DNA of 64,000 nt from Rhodoferax sp. (GTDB lineage Bacteria > Pseudomonadota > Gammaproteobacteria > Burkholderiales > Burkholderiaceae_C), in assembly GCF_030646845.1 (NCBI RefSeq), contig NZ_JAUSLE010000004.1, positions 1 through 64,000 on the forward strand, in the 5' to 3' direction. Within the stretch, counting starts at the first letter, position 1; every line of letters starts with the position of its first letter. Positions 52,279-61,845 of this stretch are shown piece by piece. The notes below the pieces were generated by a model, which was given only the letters and a program-made list of their open reading frames with translations, was not told where the DNA came from and did no database searches. The position numbers and the translations under genes were made by a program.

Positions 52279-53709
52279 TTAGCCCTTGATGCACACCAGC
52301 GGCTCCAGTCGCGCCACCTTGCGCGCCAGGCCTGCCGCGTCGGCGGCATCGACGACCGCGTTCACATCCTTGTAGGCGTCGGGCGCCTCCTCGGCCACGC
52401 CGCGCATGGAGGGGCTGCGCACCAGGATGCCGCGTTGTGCCAGCTCATCGACGACGGTGCGCCCATTCCAGGTTTTGAGGGCCTGGTGGCGGCTCATGGC
52501 GCGCCCGGCGCCGTGGCATGCCGACGAAAAAGCCAGTGACTCCGAAGCCTGTGTGCCGGCCAGCACATATGAGCCGGTGCCCATGGAGCCGCCGATCAGC
52601 ACCGGCTGGCCGCTGCTGCGCAAGGCTTGCGGTAGTTCAGGGTGGCCGGGGCCCCAGGCCCGCGTGGCACCCTTGCGGTGCACATAGAGTTCGCGCAATC
52701 TTCCATCGACTTTGTGCGTTTCCAGCTTGCAGGTGTTGTGCGACACGTCGTACAGCACCGGCAGTTGAGCCGCGGGCAGCAGCTTGGCAAACACGTCGCG
52801 CACCAACTGGGTCAGGATCTGGCGATTGGCCAGGGCGCAGTTGATGGCGGCCCGCATCGCGCCCAGGTATTCCTGGCCCAGGTCCGAGTGGATCGGCGCG
52901 CAGGCCAGCTCGCGGTCCGGCAACACGAGGCCGTGGCTGGGCGCGGCCTCCACCATCCGGCGCAGGAACTCGGTACCTATCTGGTGTCCCAGCCCGCGCG
53001 AGCCGCAGTGAATCATCAGCACGACATCACCCAGGTGCAGGTCATAAGCGCTGGCGATGGTGTCATCAAACACCGCCGTCACCTCCTGTACTTCCAGATA
53101 GTGGTTGCCACTGCCCAGCGTGCCCATCTCCTCGCGCTGGCGCTTTTTGGCCTGGTCGGAGACGTATTTCGGTTTGGCGTGCAGCATCTGGCCCTGTTCC
53201 TCAATGCGTTCCAGATCGGCGCTGGTGCCCCAGCCCCGCTGCACCGCCCATTTCGCGCCGCCGCTGAGCATGGCGTCCATCTGCGTGCTGTTGAGCCGGA
53301 TCGACCCGGTGCTACCCACGCCCGCCGGAATCTGCTGGAACAGCGCGTCGGCCAGCTTGTGCTGCACGGCCGTGATGTGTTCGCGGCGCAGCCCGGTGTG
53401 CAGGCAGCGTACGCCACACGACACATCAAAGCCCACGCCACCGGCCGAGACCACACCACCGGCATCGGCGTCAAAGGCGGCTACGCCGCCAATCGGAAAG
53501 CCGTAGCCCCAGTGGGCGTCGGGCATTACACAGGATGCGCCGACGATGCCGGGAAGCGTGGCCACGTTGACCGCCTGCTCGTACACCTTGTGGTCCATGG
53601 CCTGTACCAGTTCCCGGCTGGCGAAGACCATGCACGGCACACGCATATTCCCCTGAGCTGGGATCTCCCAGGCGCAGGGGCCGTGTTGTTTGAGCAGATT
53701 CAGATCCAT
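52279..53709 (-). CDS. rtcB: RNA ligase RtcB
   Basis: 476 residues, 3'-phosphate RNA splicing ligase. Metal-binding residues lie in GGVGFDVSCGVRC, LGSGNHYLEV and MIHCGSRGLGHQIG, and the GMP-linked histidine near the C-terminus is in SSACHGAGRAMSR. It joins 2',3'-cyclic-phosphate and 5'-OH RNA ends. It is 11 nt before the CapA-like gene and 3 nt after archease, so it is in an operon with its own cofactor protein. Confidence 0.95.
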   Translation of the reverse strand: MDLNLLKQHGPCAWEIPAQGNMRVPCMVFASRELVQAMDHKVYEQAVNVATLPGIVGASCVMPDAHWGYGFPIGGVAAFDADAGGVVSAGGVGFDVSCGVRCLHTGLRREHITAVQHKLADALFQQIPAGVGSTGSIRLNSTQMDAMLSGGAKWAVQRGWGTSADLERIEEQGQMLHAKPKYVSDQAKKRQREEMGTLGSGNHYLEVQEVTAVFDDTIASAYDLHLGDVVLMIHCGSRGLGHQIGTEFLRRMVEAAPSHGLVLPDRELACAPIHSDLGQEYLGAMRAAINCALANRQILTQLVRDVFAKLLPAAQLPVLYDVSHNTCKLETHKVDGRLRELYVHRKGATRAWGPGHPELPQALRSSGQPVLIGGSMGTGSYVLAGTQASESLAFSSACHGAGRAMSRHQALKTWNGRTVVDELAQRGILVRSPSMRGVAEEAPDAYKDVNAVVDAADAAGLARKVARLEPLVCIKG

Positions 53710-53712
53710 GGC

Positions 53713-54165
53713 TCAGACATCGACCACGGTTTGCGCCAGCCAGCCACCATTGAATGGTGCCACGCGCAAGGCGGTATAGGTGGCGCCCTTGACCTCCACC
53801 GCCGGCTGGTGGCGCCGCACCAGCGTTGGCTCACCCATCACCTGTGCAATCAGCTGCGTTCCTTTGAGTTCGACATGAAAGCGGGAGAACAGCATGTGCC
53901 GCACCGCCATTTCATACACGAGCGCATTGAGCCAGGCCGCCAGCAGCAGTTCGTCGTCTGGTGCCTCGCAAGTGATGCGCACCGCCTCGCGCTCGGCCAC
54001 GCACTGGGGGTCGGTGATGACAGCCGTCAGCGCGAGGGCCGCCTGTTCAAATGCCTCGGCCTTGGTCGCACCAATACCACGCACACCGATGTCGGCGCCA
54101 TGGTCGAAGTGTTCCCAGTGCTTCTGCACTGTGTCTACGACCGTCAGGGCTTGAGGCCGGCGCAT
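53713..54165 (-). CDS. Archease
   Basis: 150 residues from ATG 54165 ([20 protein letters not shown]). [25 protein letters not shown] is broken here only for length; the [10 protein letters not shown] motif is the archease signature. It activates RtcB by promoting guanylation. Its start overlaps the end of the upstream gene by 22 nt, which suggests translational coupling. Confidence 0.92.
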   Translation of the reverse strand: MRRPQALTVVDTVQKHWEHFDHGADIGVRGIGATKAEAFEQAALALTAVITDPQCVAEREAVRITCEAPDDELLLAAWLNALVYEMAVRHMLFSRFHVELKGTQLIAQVMGEPTLVRRHQPAVEVKGATYTALRVAPFNGGWLAQTVVDV

Positions 54166-54512
54166 GCATCCCGCCGCGGTTGGGCCAAAGCCTTGCCGCC
54201 CTTCTCTTTGGCGCGCGCTGCCATCTGTTCGTGGTGCTGGTCCAGATAGGCTTTGCATTCCTCGTAGGTCGTCATGGACCGCATGCGTGCACGATGTTCG
54301 TTGCGCTCTGCCCGTGTCATCAGGGTCCACCCCGGCGTGAAATCCGTCCCCCACTGCGCGGCCGGTCCGCGGCCGGCGCGCATGCCCGGTCCCATGCCCA
54401 TGCCAGGCGTGGGCTCTGCACCGGGCGCGCTTTGCGCCAGCGCAGTGCCATCAAAAAGCGCAAGAGTCGAGACCGAAATGGCCAGCACTGCGGCCAGACG
54501 AATTAGTTTCAT
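54144..54512 (-). CDS. Small secreted protein of unknown function
   Basis: 122 residues with a signal peptide ([20 protein letters not shown]). The mature part begins with a Gly/Met/Pro-rich run and has one helical domain ([20 protein letters not shown]) with two cysteines. It resembles small periplasmic proteins common in Burkholderiales but I cannot name the family. It overlaps archease at its end. Confidence 0.7.
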   Translation of the reverse strand: MKLIRLAAVLAISVSTLALFDGTALAQSAPGAEPTPGMGMGPGMRAGRGPAAQWGTDFTPGWTLMTRAERNEHRARMRSMTTYEECKAYLDQHHEQMAARAKEKGGKALAQPRRDACAGLKP

Positions 54513-54605
54513 AGCAACCTCCCGGTAAGGATAAAAACGCTACTGGTTTGTATCCATTCCTGTGGCAGGGGGCATTGCGAAACATCAACGCCGAGGGAGG
54601 GTGAC

Positions 54606-55259
54606 TCAGTCGATGCGGACAAGCCCGTCTGCCGCAAGCTTGAGCACGCGGTCAGCGCGCGCGGCAGCCGCCTGCGAATGGGTGACCAGCACCAGCGAAG
54701 CATGGTGTTCCCGGGTCTGGGCAATCAGCGCATCCATCACCGTGGCGGCGGTGGTGGGGTCGAGGTTGCCAGTAGGTTCATCGGCCAGCAGCAGGGTGGG
54801 GCGGTGGATCAGCGCCCGCGCGATGGCCACGCGCTGCAGTTGCCCGCCGCTGAGTTGCTGCGGCAGGCGTGGGCCCAGGCCGGTCAGGCCCACGGCGTCG
54901 AGCATGGCCTGCACGCGGGCGTCGTCATGCTGGCCCAGCAGCAGCAGCGGCAGTGCCACGTTCTGCGCCACATCCAGGTGCGGCAGCACGTGAAAGGCCT
55001 GGAACACAAAGCCGGTTTTCTCCCGACGCAGGCGGGCCTTCTGGTCGTCGCTCAGACGGCCCAGGTCAACGCCGTCCAGCAGCACCGAACCCGCGTCCCA
55101 GCTGTCGAGTCCCGCCATGCAGTTGAGCAGGGTGGACTTGCCCACGCCGGATTCACCCACAATGGCGACGAACTCGCCGGATGCCACAGTCAGCGATACC
55201 CTGCTGAACACGGCCACTTCGCCGTAGTGCTTGCTCAAATTTGTGATCACCAGACTCAT
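54606..55259 (-). CDS. LolD-like ABC ATPase
   Basis: 217 residues with Walker [10 protein letters not shown], signature LSGGQLQR and Walker [13 protein letters not shown]. This type pairs with FtsX/MacB permeases. The only permease of that class here is at 10900-13476, 41 kb away on the same strand. Its start overlaps the miaA stop as ATGA. It may be the separated ATPase of the lipocalin/FtsX system. Confidence 0.88.
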   Translation of the reverse strand: MSLVITNLSKHYGEVAVFSRVSLTVASGEFVAIVGESGVGKSTLLNCMAGLDSWDAGSVLLDGVDLGRLSDDQKARLRREKTGFVFQAFHVLPHLDVAQNVALPLLLLGQHDDARVQAMLDAVGLTGLGPRLPQQLSGGQLQRVAIARALIHRPTLLLADEPTGNLDPTTAATVMDALIAQTREHHASLVLVTHSQAAAARADRVLKLAADGLVRID

Positions 55260-56362
55260 GCGCGGCCCTTTGCAAAAGCTCGGGAAAAATCCCGGGCCTT
55301 GATGAGCACCTGCTGCAAGGCGGCAGGCTGGTCGCAGGCCACCACGTGGCGATGCGGCATGGACCGCAGCCAGGTGATCTGGCGCTTGGCCAGCTGGCGC
55401 GTAGCGAAGATGCCCTTGTCGCGCAATTCGCTCATGGGACTGCTGCCCTCCAGCGCCTCCCAGGCCTGCCGGTAGCCGACGCAGCGCATGGAGGGCAGAT
55501 CGGCGTGCAGGTCGCCACGCGCGCGCAGGGCCTTGACCTCCTCCAGAAAGCCACTTGCCAGCATGGCGTCAAAGCGCTGGGCAATGCGCTGGTGCAGCCA
55601 GCCCCGGTCCAGCGGTTCCAGCGAGATCAGCAGTGACTCATTCTCCGAGGAGTTTGAGCCATTTTGGCCTGCAGCCCGCGTGAAATGTGCGCCACTAGCT
55701 ATCATTTTTGCAGTATGAAAGGATGACAGCGCTTGCCCGGAAATCCGGAATACTTCCAGCGCCCTCTGAACGCGTTGCGAATCAGCGGGGTTCAGGCGCG
55801 CGGCCGTCACCGGGTCGACCAGCGCCAGCGCAGCGTGCATGGCGGGCCAGCCTTTGTGGCGGGCTTCTTCTTCCAGTTCCGCGCGGATGGCCGGGTCCGC
55901 CTTGGGCATGTCATCGAGCCCGACCAGCAGCGCCTTGAAGTACAGCATGGTGCCGCCCACCAGCAGCGGCAGTTTGCCGCGCGCCGAGATGTCGGCGATC
56001 AGCGCCTGGGCGTCGGCCACAAACTCGGCTGCGCTGTAGGCCTGCAATGGGTCGCGGATGTTGATCAGGTGGTGCGGCACGGCCGCCAGCTCGGCCGCTG
56101 ATGGTTTCGCGGTGCCGATGTCCATGCCGCGGTAGACCAGCGCCGAGTCGACGCTGATGATCTCGATGTCATGTTCCTGGGCAATCGCCAGGGCGGCCGC
56201 CGTCTTGCCCGAGGCTGTCGGGCCAGCCAGCGCCAGATAGGCCCCCACGCCCGCCACCTTGTGTGCCGCGCTGCCCCCCGGGGGGACCTTCGCACCTTGG
56301 GGTGGCCCGGCGTCGCCCATCGCCTCATGTTTTTGCATGTCACTGCTCACCGGTTTTTCCAT
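55256..56362 (-). CDS. miaA: tRNA dimethylallyltransferase MiaA
   Basis: 368 residues as a full frame; P-loop GPTASGKT near residue 47, then [16 protein letters not shown]. It adds dimethylallyl to A37 of tRNAs. The start is uncertain: ATG 56362 overlaps the MFS gene by 23 nt, ATG 56338 and ATG 56320 are later choices. The N-terminal 35 residues are encoded by a GC-rich repeat, and a further insertion ([13 protein letters not shown]...) by a dispersed repeat, making it about 50 residues longer than E. coli MiaA. Confidence 0.88.
   Translation of the reverse strand: MEKPVSSDMQKHEAMGDAGPPQGAKVPPGGSAAHKVAGVGAYLALAGPTASGKTAAALAIAQEHDIEIISVDSALVYRGMDIGTAKPSAAELAAVPHHLINIRDPLQAYSAAEFVADAQALIADISARGKLPLLVGGTMLYFKALLVGLDDMPKADPAIRAELEEEARHKGWPAMHAALALVDPVTAARLNPADSQRVQRALEVFRISGQALSSFHTAKMIASGAHFTRAAGQNGSNSSENESLLISLEPLDRGWLHQRIAQRFDAMLASGFLEEVKALRARGDLHADLPSMRCVGYRQAWEALEGSSPMSELRDKGIFATRQLAKRQITWLRSMPHRHVVACDQPAALQQVLIKARDFSRAFAKGRA
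55695..55738 (+). repeat. Dispersed repeat inside miaA
   Basis: Plus strand reads TAGCTATCATTTTTGCAG and then GACAGCGCTTGCC, the same AGCTAT...GCGCTTG pattern as in the FtsX and ABC exporter genes. It is in frame and inserts about 15 residues ([12 protein letters not shown]) in the enzyme. Confidence 0.5.
56262..56330. repeat. GC-rich dispersed repeat in the 5' part of miaA
   Basis: CCGCGCTGCCCCCCGGGGGG followed by ACCTTCGCACCTTGGGGTGG matches the element at 41905-41970. It lies within the miaA frame, so true translation may start downstream of it. Confidence 0.55.
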
Positions 56363-57566
56363 GCTTTTGCACCACGGTCCATGCCGCGAGGGCGATCAGC
56401 GCGCTCCAGAACCAGACGCCCAGGGCCAGCGGAAACACGGTGCCGTCCATGTGCGTGCCCAGCCAGCCGCCCATGGCGAAGGCCGCAATCATCATCAGGA
56501 ATCCATTGAGTGCTGACGCCGCGCCGGCGGCTTGCGGGAATGGCCCCACGGCACCGCTCTGGCCGCAGGGCTGGTGGACGCCGTGGCCGAGCATGAAAAG
56601 GTACAGGGGCAGCATGATGGCCCAGCTCGTGTGCAGACCGGCCAGTGCCAGCACGCCCATGAGGGTGCCGCCCGTGAGGGTGAGGCCGCCCGCGATGGCC
56701 ACCGAGCGGCGCACGCCAAAACGCGGCAGCAGACGCCGGCAAAGGAAGGTGCCCAGGATGTAGGCGAAAGACGTCGAAAACATCAGCAGCCCATACTGCG
56801 TCTTGCTCAGGCCCAGCACCTTGATGAAAACAAAGGATGACGACGCCAGAAACGTGAACAGGCCACCATATGACGCGCCGGACAGAGCGGAAAACGCCAG
56901 AAATGTGGGGTTGCTCAGGATGGTGAACCAGGTGCGGACCAGAGTGACGGGCTGGAGTGCCTTCATGTTCTTCTGTGGCAGGGTTTCCTCAAAGCGCAGC
57001 GCGACCATGGCCAGGCAAACGGCCCCAAAAACCGCCAGCGTGAGCAGGGCTGCACGCCAGCCGTACAGATCCGACAGCAGGCCTCCCAGTGGCGCACTGA
57101 AGCAGGCAATCACGCCCAGACCGGTCAGCCCCTTGGACATGATGCGGGCGCCCTGGACCGGCGTGTACAGGTCGCGCACGATGGCGCGGGCGCACATCAC
57201 CCCCGCGCCCATGGCGGCTCCCTGCACGGTGCGCCACACAATGAGCATGTCCATGGTGGGTGCCAGCGTGCTGGCCACCGATGCCAGCACGTAGGCCGTC
57301 ATCCCGGTCAGCAGCACCGGGCGCCGGCCAAACCGGTCCGACAACGGACCCCAGATGAGTTGCGACAGGCCAAAGGCCAGCAGCAGGGCCGTCAGCGTCA
57401 ACTGGGCCTGCGCCATGGGTGCGCCAAAGCCCTCAGTGAGGGCCGGCAGCGCCGGCAGGTATAAATCGGTGGTGACCGGTTGCAGGCCCAGCAGCAGTGA
57501 CAGAATCAAAACGGTCAGGCCGGGCTGCATGGCAGGAATGGCAGTGGGAGAAGGGTGAACAGACAT
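56340..57566 (-). CDS. Bcr/CflA-type drug-resistance MFS transporter
   Basis: 408 residues with 12 hydrophobic segments. [14 protein letters not shown] near the first helix and the loop [15 protein letters not shown] are the family signatures of the Bcr/CflA group. It probably exports a small drug or metabolite such as bicyclomycin or an amino acid. It is first in the MFS-miaA-lolD-like run and divergent from the second sensor kinase. Confidence 0.88.
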   Translation of the reverse strand: MSVHPSPTAIPAMQPGLTVLILSLLLGLQPVTTDLYLPALPALTEGFGAPMAQAQLTLTALLLAFGLSQLIWGPLSDRFGRRPVLLTGMTAYVLASVASTLAPTMDMLIVWRTVQGAAMGAGVMCARAIVRDLYTPVQGARIMSKGLTGLGVIACFSAPLGGLLSDLYGWRAALLTLAVFGAVCLAMVALRFEETLPQKNMKALQPVTLVRTWFTILSNPTFLAFSALSGASYGGLFTFLASSSFVFIKVLGLSKTQYGLLMFSTSFAYILGTFLCRRLLPRFGVRRSVAIAGGLTLTGGTLMGVLALAGLHTSWAIMLPLYLFMLGHGVHQPCGQSGAVGPFPQAAGAASALNGFLMMIAAFAMGGWLGTHMDGTVFPLALGVWFWSALIALAAWTVVQKHGKTGEQ

Positions 57567-57765
57567 CCAGCTGAGCGTATCAGATCAATACCCGTCTCTC
57601 ACCTGTCTGGCCAGTGCGGCCACTCGCAGAAATTTACAGATGACGCTGTCGCATTGACAACTCTCAACTCAAGCGCGGACCCACTTGGCATCCATCATTG
57701 CCTACAGCGCTATTTACGCTGTACCCTATCTCCTGTAAGATTTTTCGCATTGCCTGGCCACCGCA

Positions 57766-59628
57766 TTGATTACGTCAGAACCATCATCCAAAGTGTCAAC
57801 CTCCACGGAAACCCCTGGCGTGGATGCGCCCGCTGAAGATGTTTCTCACAAGCTTCAGGTGGCTTATCGGCTGCTGTTTGAACGCAATCCCCTGCCGATG
57901 TGGGTGTATGACGTCAAGACCCTGCGCATGCTGGCGGTCAACGAGGCAGCCGTTGCCAAGTACGGTTATAGCAAGCAGGAGTTTGTCGGACTGACCCTGC
58001 TGGACCTTCACCACGAAGACGATGCGGCGCAACTGCGTGAGCACCTCGAGCTCCCGCCGGAGGCCCAGCGCATGCCCAGACTGTGGCAGCACAGGCATCG
58101 CGACGGCGGTATGTCTGAAGTCGAGGTGGTCACAGAAGACCTTGAGCTCGACGGCATTCGCGCGCGCATGGCGGTGGTTCGGGACCTGACGGCGCAGCGC
58201 CGCGCGGAACAGGCACAACGAGAGCTGGAACGCAGCCTGACAACTATGCTGGAGAACATGCCCGATGGCTTTTTTTCACTGGACCGTGCCGGGCGCTTCA
58301 CCTACGTGAACTCCCGTGCCGAAGAGCTTCTGCATTTCCATCGCGATGAGTTGGTGGGATTCAATGTGTGGGAGAAGTTTCCGGAAGCAGTTGGAACCAT
58401 TTTCCAGAGGGAGTACGAACGTGCAATGGTCGAGGGCACCGCATCGTCCTTCGAAGCCGAATATGCCCCCCTGGGGGCATTCTGGAAAGTGCGCGTCTAT
58501 CCTTCGGAGCAAGGCTTGGCGGTTTACTTCCGCGATGTCACCGAGCGCCGTGTGCCCGAGCAGCGTCTGCTGGAGGAGCGGGAGACCCTCTCCGCCGTGG
58601 TCAACGCGACAAATGACGCCATCATCAGCGTGGATGTGGAAGGAAAGATCAAGATGTTCAACCCGGGCGCCGAGCGCATTTTTCGACGCACGCAGGCCAG
58701 CATGCAGGGCGAGTCCATTGATGCGCTGCTGCCCGAGCGGTGTCGGGAAGGGCACAGACAGAGCCTGCGCCAATACGCCGAATCAAGGGGAAGCAGCCGC
58801 ATGATGGGATTGGGTCTGGTGAAGGGGCTGCGCGCAGACGGTCAGGAGCTTGACCTGGAAAGCACCATCTCCCAGGTGACGGTCAACCAGCAGCAGGTGT
58901 TGATTGCGAATTTTCGGGATGTCACCGAACGCGCGCGAGCTGATGCCGAAATCCGGCAGTCTCAGGCGCAGCTTTCCGATCTGACACAAAGGCTCATGAC
59001 GCAGGAGAAGGCGCTCGTCAAGCGCCTGGCGCAGTCGCTGCACGATCAGCTGGGGCAGACCATGGCTGCCATTCGCATGGCCCATGAAACGATCATGACA
59101 TTGCAGGCAGAAAAAGCCACCACCGGCGTCGACCGGCTCCAGGCGCAAATGGGCATGCTCATCGGTCAGGCCATCCGGCAGGTCAGGCAGGTGCTGATCG
59201 ACTTGCGGCCCCCCTTGCTGGATGAGCAGGGTCTTGCGGAAGCGCTCGACAACGAGCTTCGAAACCGCTCCCTGACGCAGCCCCAAGTCGATTTTTCCAT
59301 TGACGTGGCGCCAGACGTGGCCCTGATGCGCTGGCCGACCGAGGTTGAATATGCCGCGTTCATGGTCGGGCGCGAAGCGATCGAAAACGCGTTGCGGCAC
59401 TCGGGATCGTCTATCGTTTCCGTGCGACTGACGGGCACTCCTGCGTCATTGCGGCTGGAGGTTGCTGACAACGGCGTGGGGATCGCAGCAGGCGGTACCT
59501 CGCGGCCGGGTCACCTTGGCATTGTCGGCATGCACGAGCGAGCCCAGGCGATTGCCGCCACCGTCACGATCGAGCCCGGTGAAGCCCGGGGCACGCGTGT
59601 GATTTTCAGCTGGCAGCGAGCATCATGA
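57766..59628 (+). CDS. Multi-PAS sensor histidine kinase
   Basis: 620 residues if translation starts at TTG 57766; a GTG at 57793 is the next option. Three PAS domains occupy about 25-135, 150-270 and 275-395, then a HisKA_3 box with the phospho-histidine in QSLHDQLGQTMAAI and an ATPase domain with GREAIENALRHS and VADNGVGIA. No membrane helices, so the signal is cytoplasmic, such as redox or small ligands through the PAS domains. Its stop overlaps the response regulator start. Confidence 0.85.
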   Translation: MITSEPSSKVSTSTETPGVDAPAEDVSHKLQVAYRLLFERNPLPMWVYDVKTLRMLAVNEAAVAKYGYSKQEFVGLTLLDLHHEDDAAQLREHLELPPEAQRMPRLWQHRHRDGGMSEVEVVTEDLELDGIRARMAVVRDLTAQRRAEQAQRELERSLTTMLENMPDGFFSLDRAGRFTYVNSRAEELLHFHRDELVGFNVWEKFPEAVGTIFQREYERAMVEGTASSFEAEYAPLGAFWKVRVYPSEQGLAVYFRDVTERRVPEQRLLEERETLSAVVNATNDAIISVDVEGKIKMFNPGAERIFRRTQASMQGESIDALLPERCREGHRQSLRQYAESRGSSRMMGLGLVKGLRADGQELDLESTISQVTVNQQQVLIANFRDVTERARADAEIRQSQAQLSDLTQRLMTQEKALVKRLAQSLHDQLGQTMAAIRMAHETIMTLQAEKATTGVDRLQAQMGMLIGQAIRQVRQVLIDLRPPLLDEQGLAEALDNELRNRSLTQPQVDFSIDVAPDVALMRWPTEVEYAAFMVGREAIENALRHSGSSIVSVRLTGTPASLRLEVADNGVGIAAGGTSRPGHLGIVGMHERAQAIAATVTIEPGEARGTRVIFSWQRAS

Positions 59629-60302
59629 GCCGCCTGTACCTGGTCGACGACCACCAATTGATGCGCGAGGGCCTGCGGGCCCTGCTGGAGGCAAGAGGGC
59701 ATACGGTCGTGGGGGAGTCGGCGGACCCCACCGAAGCGCTGGCCGACCTGCTGCGCCTGCGCCCCGAGGTGCTGCTGCTGGACCTCAATCTTGGCGGGCG
59801 TTCGGGGTTCGAGTTGCTGGCGGAGTTGCAGCGCCGCCACCTGCCGACCCGCTGCGTCGTGCTGACCATGTCGGCCCAGCCGCGCCAGGTGGCTGAAGCG
59901 CTGCGCATGGGGGCCAGCGCCTATGTGCTCAAGGGTTCTGCGGGGAGCGATCTCATGGCCGCCATTGAGGCGGCGGTTCAGGGGAAAAAACATCTTGGTC
60001 CTGAGGTGGCCGATCTGGCGCTGCAGGTCTTTACCCAGCAGGATGAGCACGATCCCTTGAGCGCGCTGTCGCCGCGAGAGCGTCAAATCATCACCATGGT
60101 GGTGGAGGGCCAGTCCAGTGCCAAAATTGGTCTGGAGCTCCATTTGTCGCCCAAGACCGTTGCGACTTATCGCAGCCGCCTGATGGCCAAACTGGGTGTG
60201 AGCGATGTCGCGGGCCTGGTGCGACTGGCCGTACGGTACAAGCTGATTGACTCCGACGACCAGGGTGTCAGGGGCCGGCGTTCGTCGGATACGTCGAGCT
60301 GA
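59625..60302 (+). CDS. LuxR-type response regulator
   Basis: 225 residues. Acidic pair VDDH, phospho-acceptor in LLLDLNLGG, and a C-terminal LuxR helix-turn-helix with SPRERQIITMVVEGQSSAKI and KTVATYRSRLMAKL. Partner of the preceding PAS kinase. Its recognition helix differs from that of the regulator near soeA, so the two probably control different genes. Confidence 0.88.
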   Translation: MSRLYLVDDHQLMREGLRALLEARGHTVVGESADPTEALADLLRLRPEVLLLDLNLGGRSGFELLAELQRRHLPTRCVVLTMSAQPRQVAEALRMGASAYVLKGSAGSDLMAAIEAAVQGKKHLGPEVADLALQVFTQQDEHDPLSALSPRERQIITMVVEGQSSAKIGLELHLSPKTVATYRSRLMAKLGVSDVAGLVRLAVRYKLIDSDDQGVRGRRSSDTSS

Positions 60303-60430
60303 CTGTCCATCGCTGCCTGCGTGACCCGTCAATATCTCCCTACAGACTGGACACGGTGCCCGACCTAAAGTTGTCTCCGGGGTTTGTTTGAGCGCCCACC
60401 GGGCGCGGCATCCGGCAAGAGAGCAACAAC

Positions 60431-61189
60431 ATGATGAACGTTCAACCAATATCGAGTTCAGCCCGCTGGCTGCCCTCGGCGAATCAACCTGCGCTTAAGC
60501 TGGAGAGCGATGAGCGCTGGTCAAATTTTCAGGAGATTTTGAGCTTATTGCGGTTCGACGGCCATGTGCACGAAATGAACGACACCAGCCTGTTCCGGCG
60601 TCGTCGCCTCAAGGCAGGCCAGTCGGCCTTGAGCATGGGACAACCCTTTGAGGGGCTTTATGTGGTTCGACTCGGCGCACTCAAGACGTCGATGACGCAT
60701 GTCGATGGCGCCGAGCATGTGCTCGCCTTTCCGATGAAGGGTGACCTGCTGGGTTTTGACGGCATCTGCAAAAACAAATACTTGAGCGAAGTCGTTGCCT
60801 TGACGGATTGCGACCTGATCAAGATACCCGCAGCGGAGTTGTTTTCACCGGGCCGGGGTTGCAATGACATCGAGCGCATGGCCTACTGGGCCATCAGCCG
60901 CGAGATCGTTCAGGAGCAAACCAACTATGCGCTGTCGCACTCGGCCAAGTCCGAGGCGCGGGTGGCCCGTTTCCTGCGCATCCAGTCGGAACGTTTTACG
61001 GCCATGGGCTACTCTCCCAACCGGTTCACCTTGCCGATGACCCGACGCGACATCGGCAACCACCTTAACGTCACGCTGGAAACCGTCAGCCGCGCCTTCT
61101 CTGCGCTGGACCATTTGGGAATCATCGCGGTCGAACGGCGTGAAATCAAGATTCTGTCGCTGGAAGCGCTGCGTAAATTCGAGAATTAG
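60431..61189 (+). CDS. Crp/Fnr-family regulator without iron-sulfur cysteines
   Basis: 252 residues. A cyclic-nucleotide-binding-type beta roll lies at about 50-165, and a helix-turn-helix near 205-230 with NHLNVTLETVSRAFSAL, where ETVSR is the Fnr recognition pattern. The N-terminal cysteine cluster of Fnr is absent, so it is not a direct oxygen sensor. It could recognise the two FNR-like boxes in this window. It is followed by the Usp gene 5 nt later. Confidence 0.88.
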   Translation: MMNVQPISSSARWLPSANQPALKLESDERWSNFQEILSLLRFDGHVHEMNDTSLFRRRRLKAGQSALSMGQPFEGLYVVRLGALKTSMTHVDGAEHVLAFPMKGDLLGFDGICKNKYLSEVVALTDCDLIKIPAAELFSPGRGCNDIERMAYWAISREIVQEQTNYALSHSAKSEARVARFLRIQSERFTAMGYSPNRFTLPMTRRDIGNHLNVTLETVSRAFSALDHLGIIAVERREIKILSLEALRKFEN

Positions 61190-61194
61190 TCGTC

Positions 61195-61740
61195 ATGGCT
61201 GCCGTTAACGTCGTGTCGCTTCACGGGAGCAGCCCCAAATTCGAAAGCATGCTGGTTCCCACCGACGGTTCGGCCCTGTCCATTGCGGCCGCACTCAAGG
61301 CGGTGGCATTCGCGAAGCGTCTGGAAGTGCGGGTGGTGGCCTTTCATGCCATACCTGTTTACCAATACCCGGTCTATGTGGGCGGCATCCCGTTTGAGTA
61401 TCCATCCGAGGCAGACTACGAGACGCAGTGCCGGGCCATCGTGGATCGCTATCTTGACCTTGTGGTGAAGGCCGCCAGCGCGCAGGGCGTGCCTGTGAGC
61501 ACACGAATCGAATTCAACTCGGCGCCGGCACAGGCCATTGTGGACGCGGCAAAACGCGAGAACTGTGGCATGATCTTCATTGGGTCCCACGGACGTGGCG
61601 GCATGTCGAGGGTCTTTCTTGGCAGCGTAGCGCTCAAGACGCTGACCCTGGCCCCCATACCGGTCCTGGTGGACCGACCGACGCCGGAGGAGATTGCTCA
61701 CGCAGAAGAGTTGATGAGCCAAAGTGCCATTGAACCCTGA
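61195..61740 (+). CDS. Universal stress protein, single domain
   Basis: 181 residues, with VPTDGSALSIAAA at the start of the fold and an ATP-binding loop GSHGRGGMSRVFLGSVA. It sits 5 nt after the Crp/Fnr gene, so it is probably its operon partner. Stress tolerance under low oxygen is a common role for such pairs, but nothing specific can be shown here. Confidence 0.88.
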   Translation: MAAVNVVSLHGSSPKFESMLVPTDGSALSIAAALKAVAFAKRLEVRVVAFHAIPVYQYPVYVGGIPFEYPSEADYETQCRAIVDRYLDLVVKAASAQGVPVSTRIEFNSAPAQAIVDAAKRENCGMIFIGSHGRGGMSRVFLGSVALKTLTLAPIPVLVDRPTPEEIAHAEELMSQSAIEP

Positions 61741-61845
61741 TATACGCCAGTCTTTTTGTGGCTTTTGCCTGCATTTACACTGTCACTCTGAACAGTTACA
61801 GTCAGCCCAGACAGGCTGTCCTCAAAGAGACCAGGCGGAGGTTGA

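Noticed and set aside
58491-58500. GCGCGTCTAT in the multi-PAS kinase as a block copy
   Set aside because: It is inside coding sequence and GGGT and the palindrome are not at the required distances.
60431-61189. Calling the regulator Fnr
   Set aside because: The N-terminal cysteine cluster that defines Fnr is missing.
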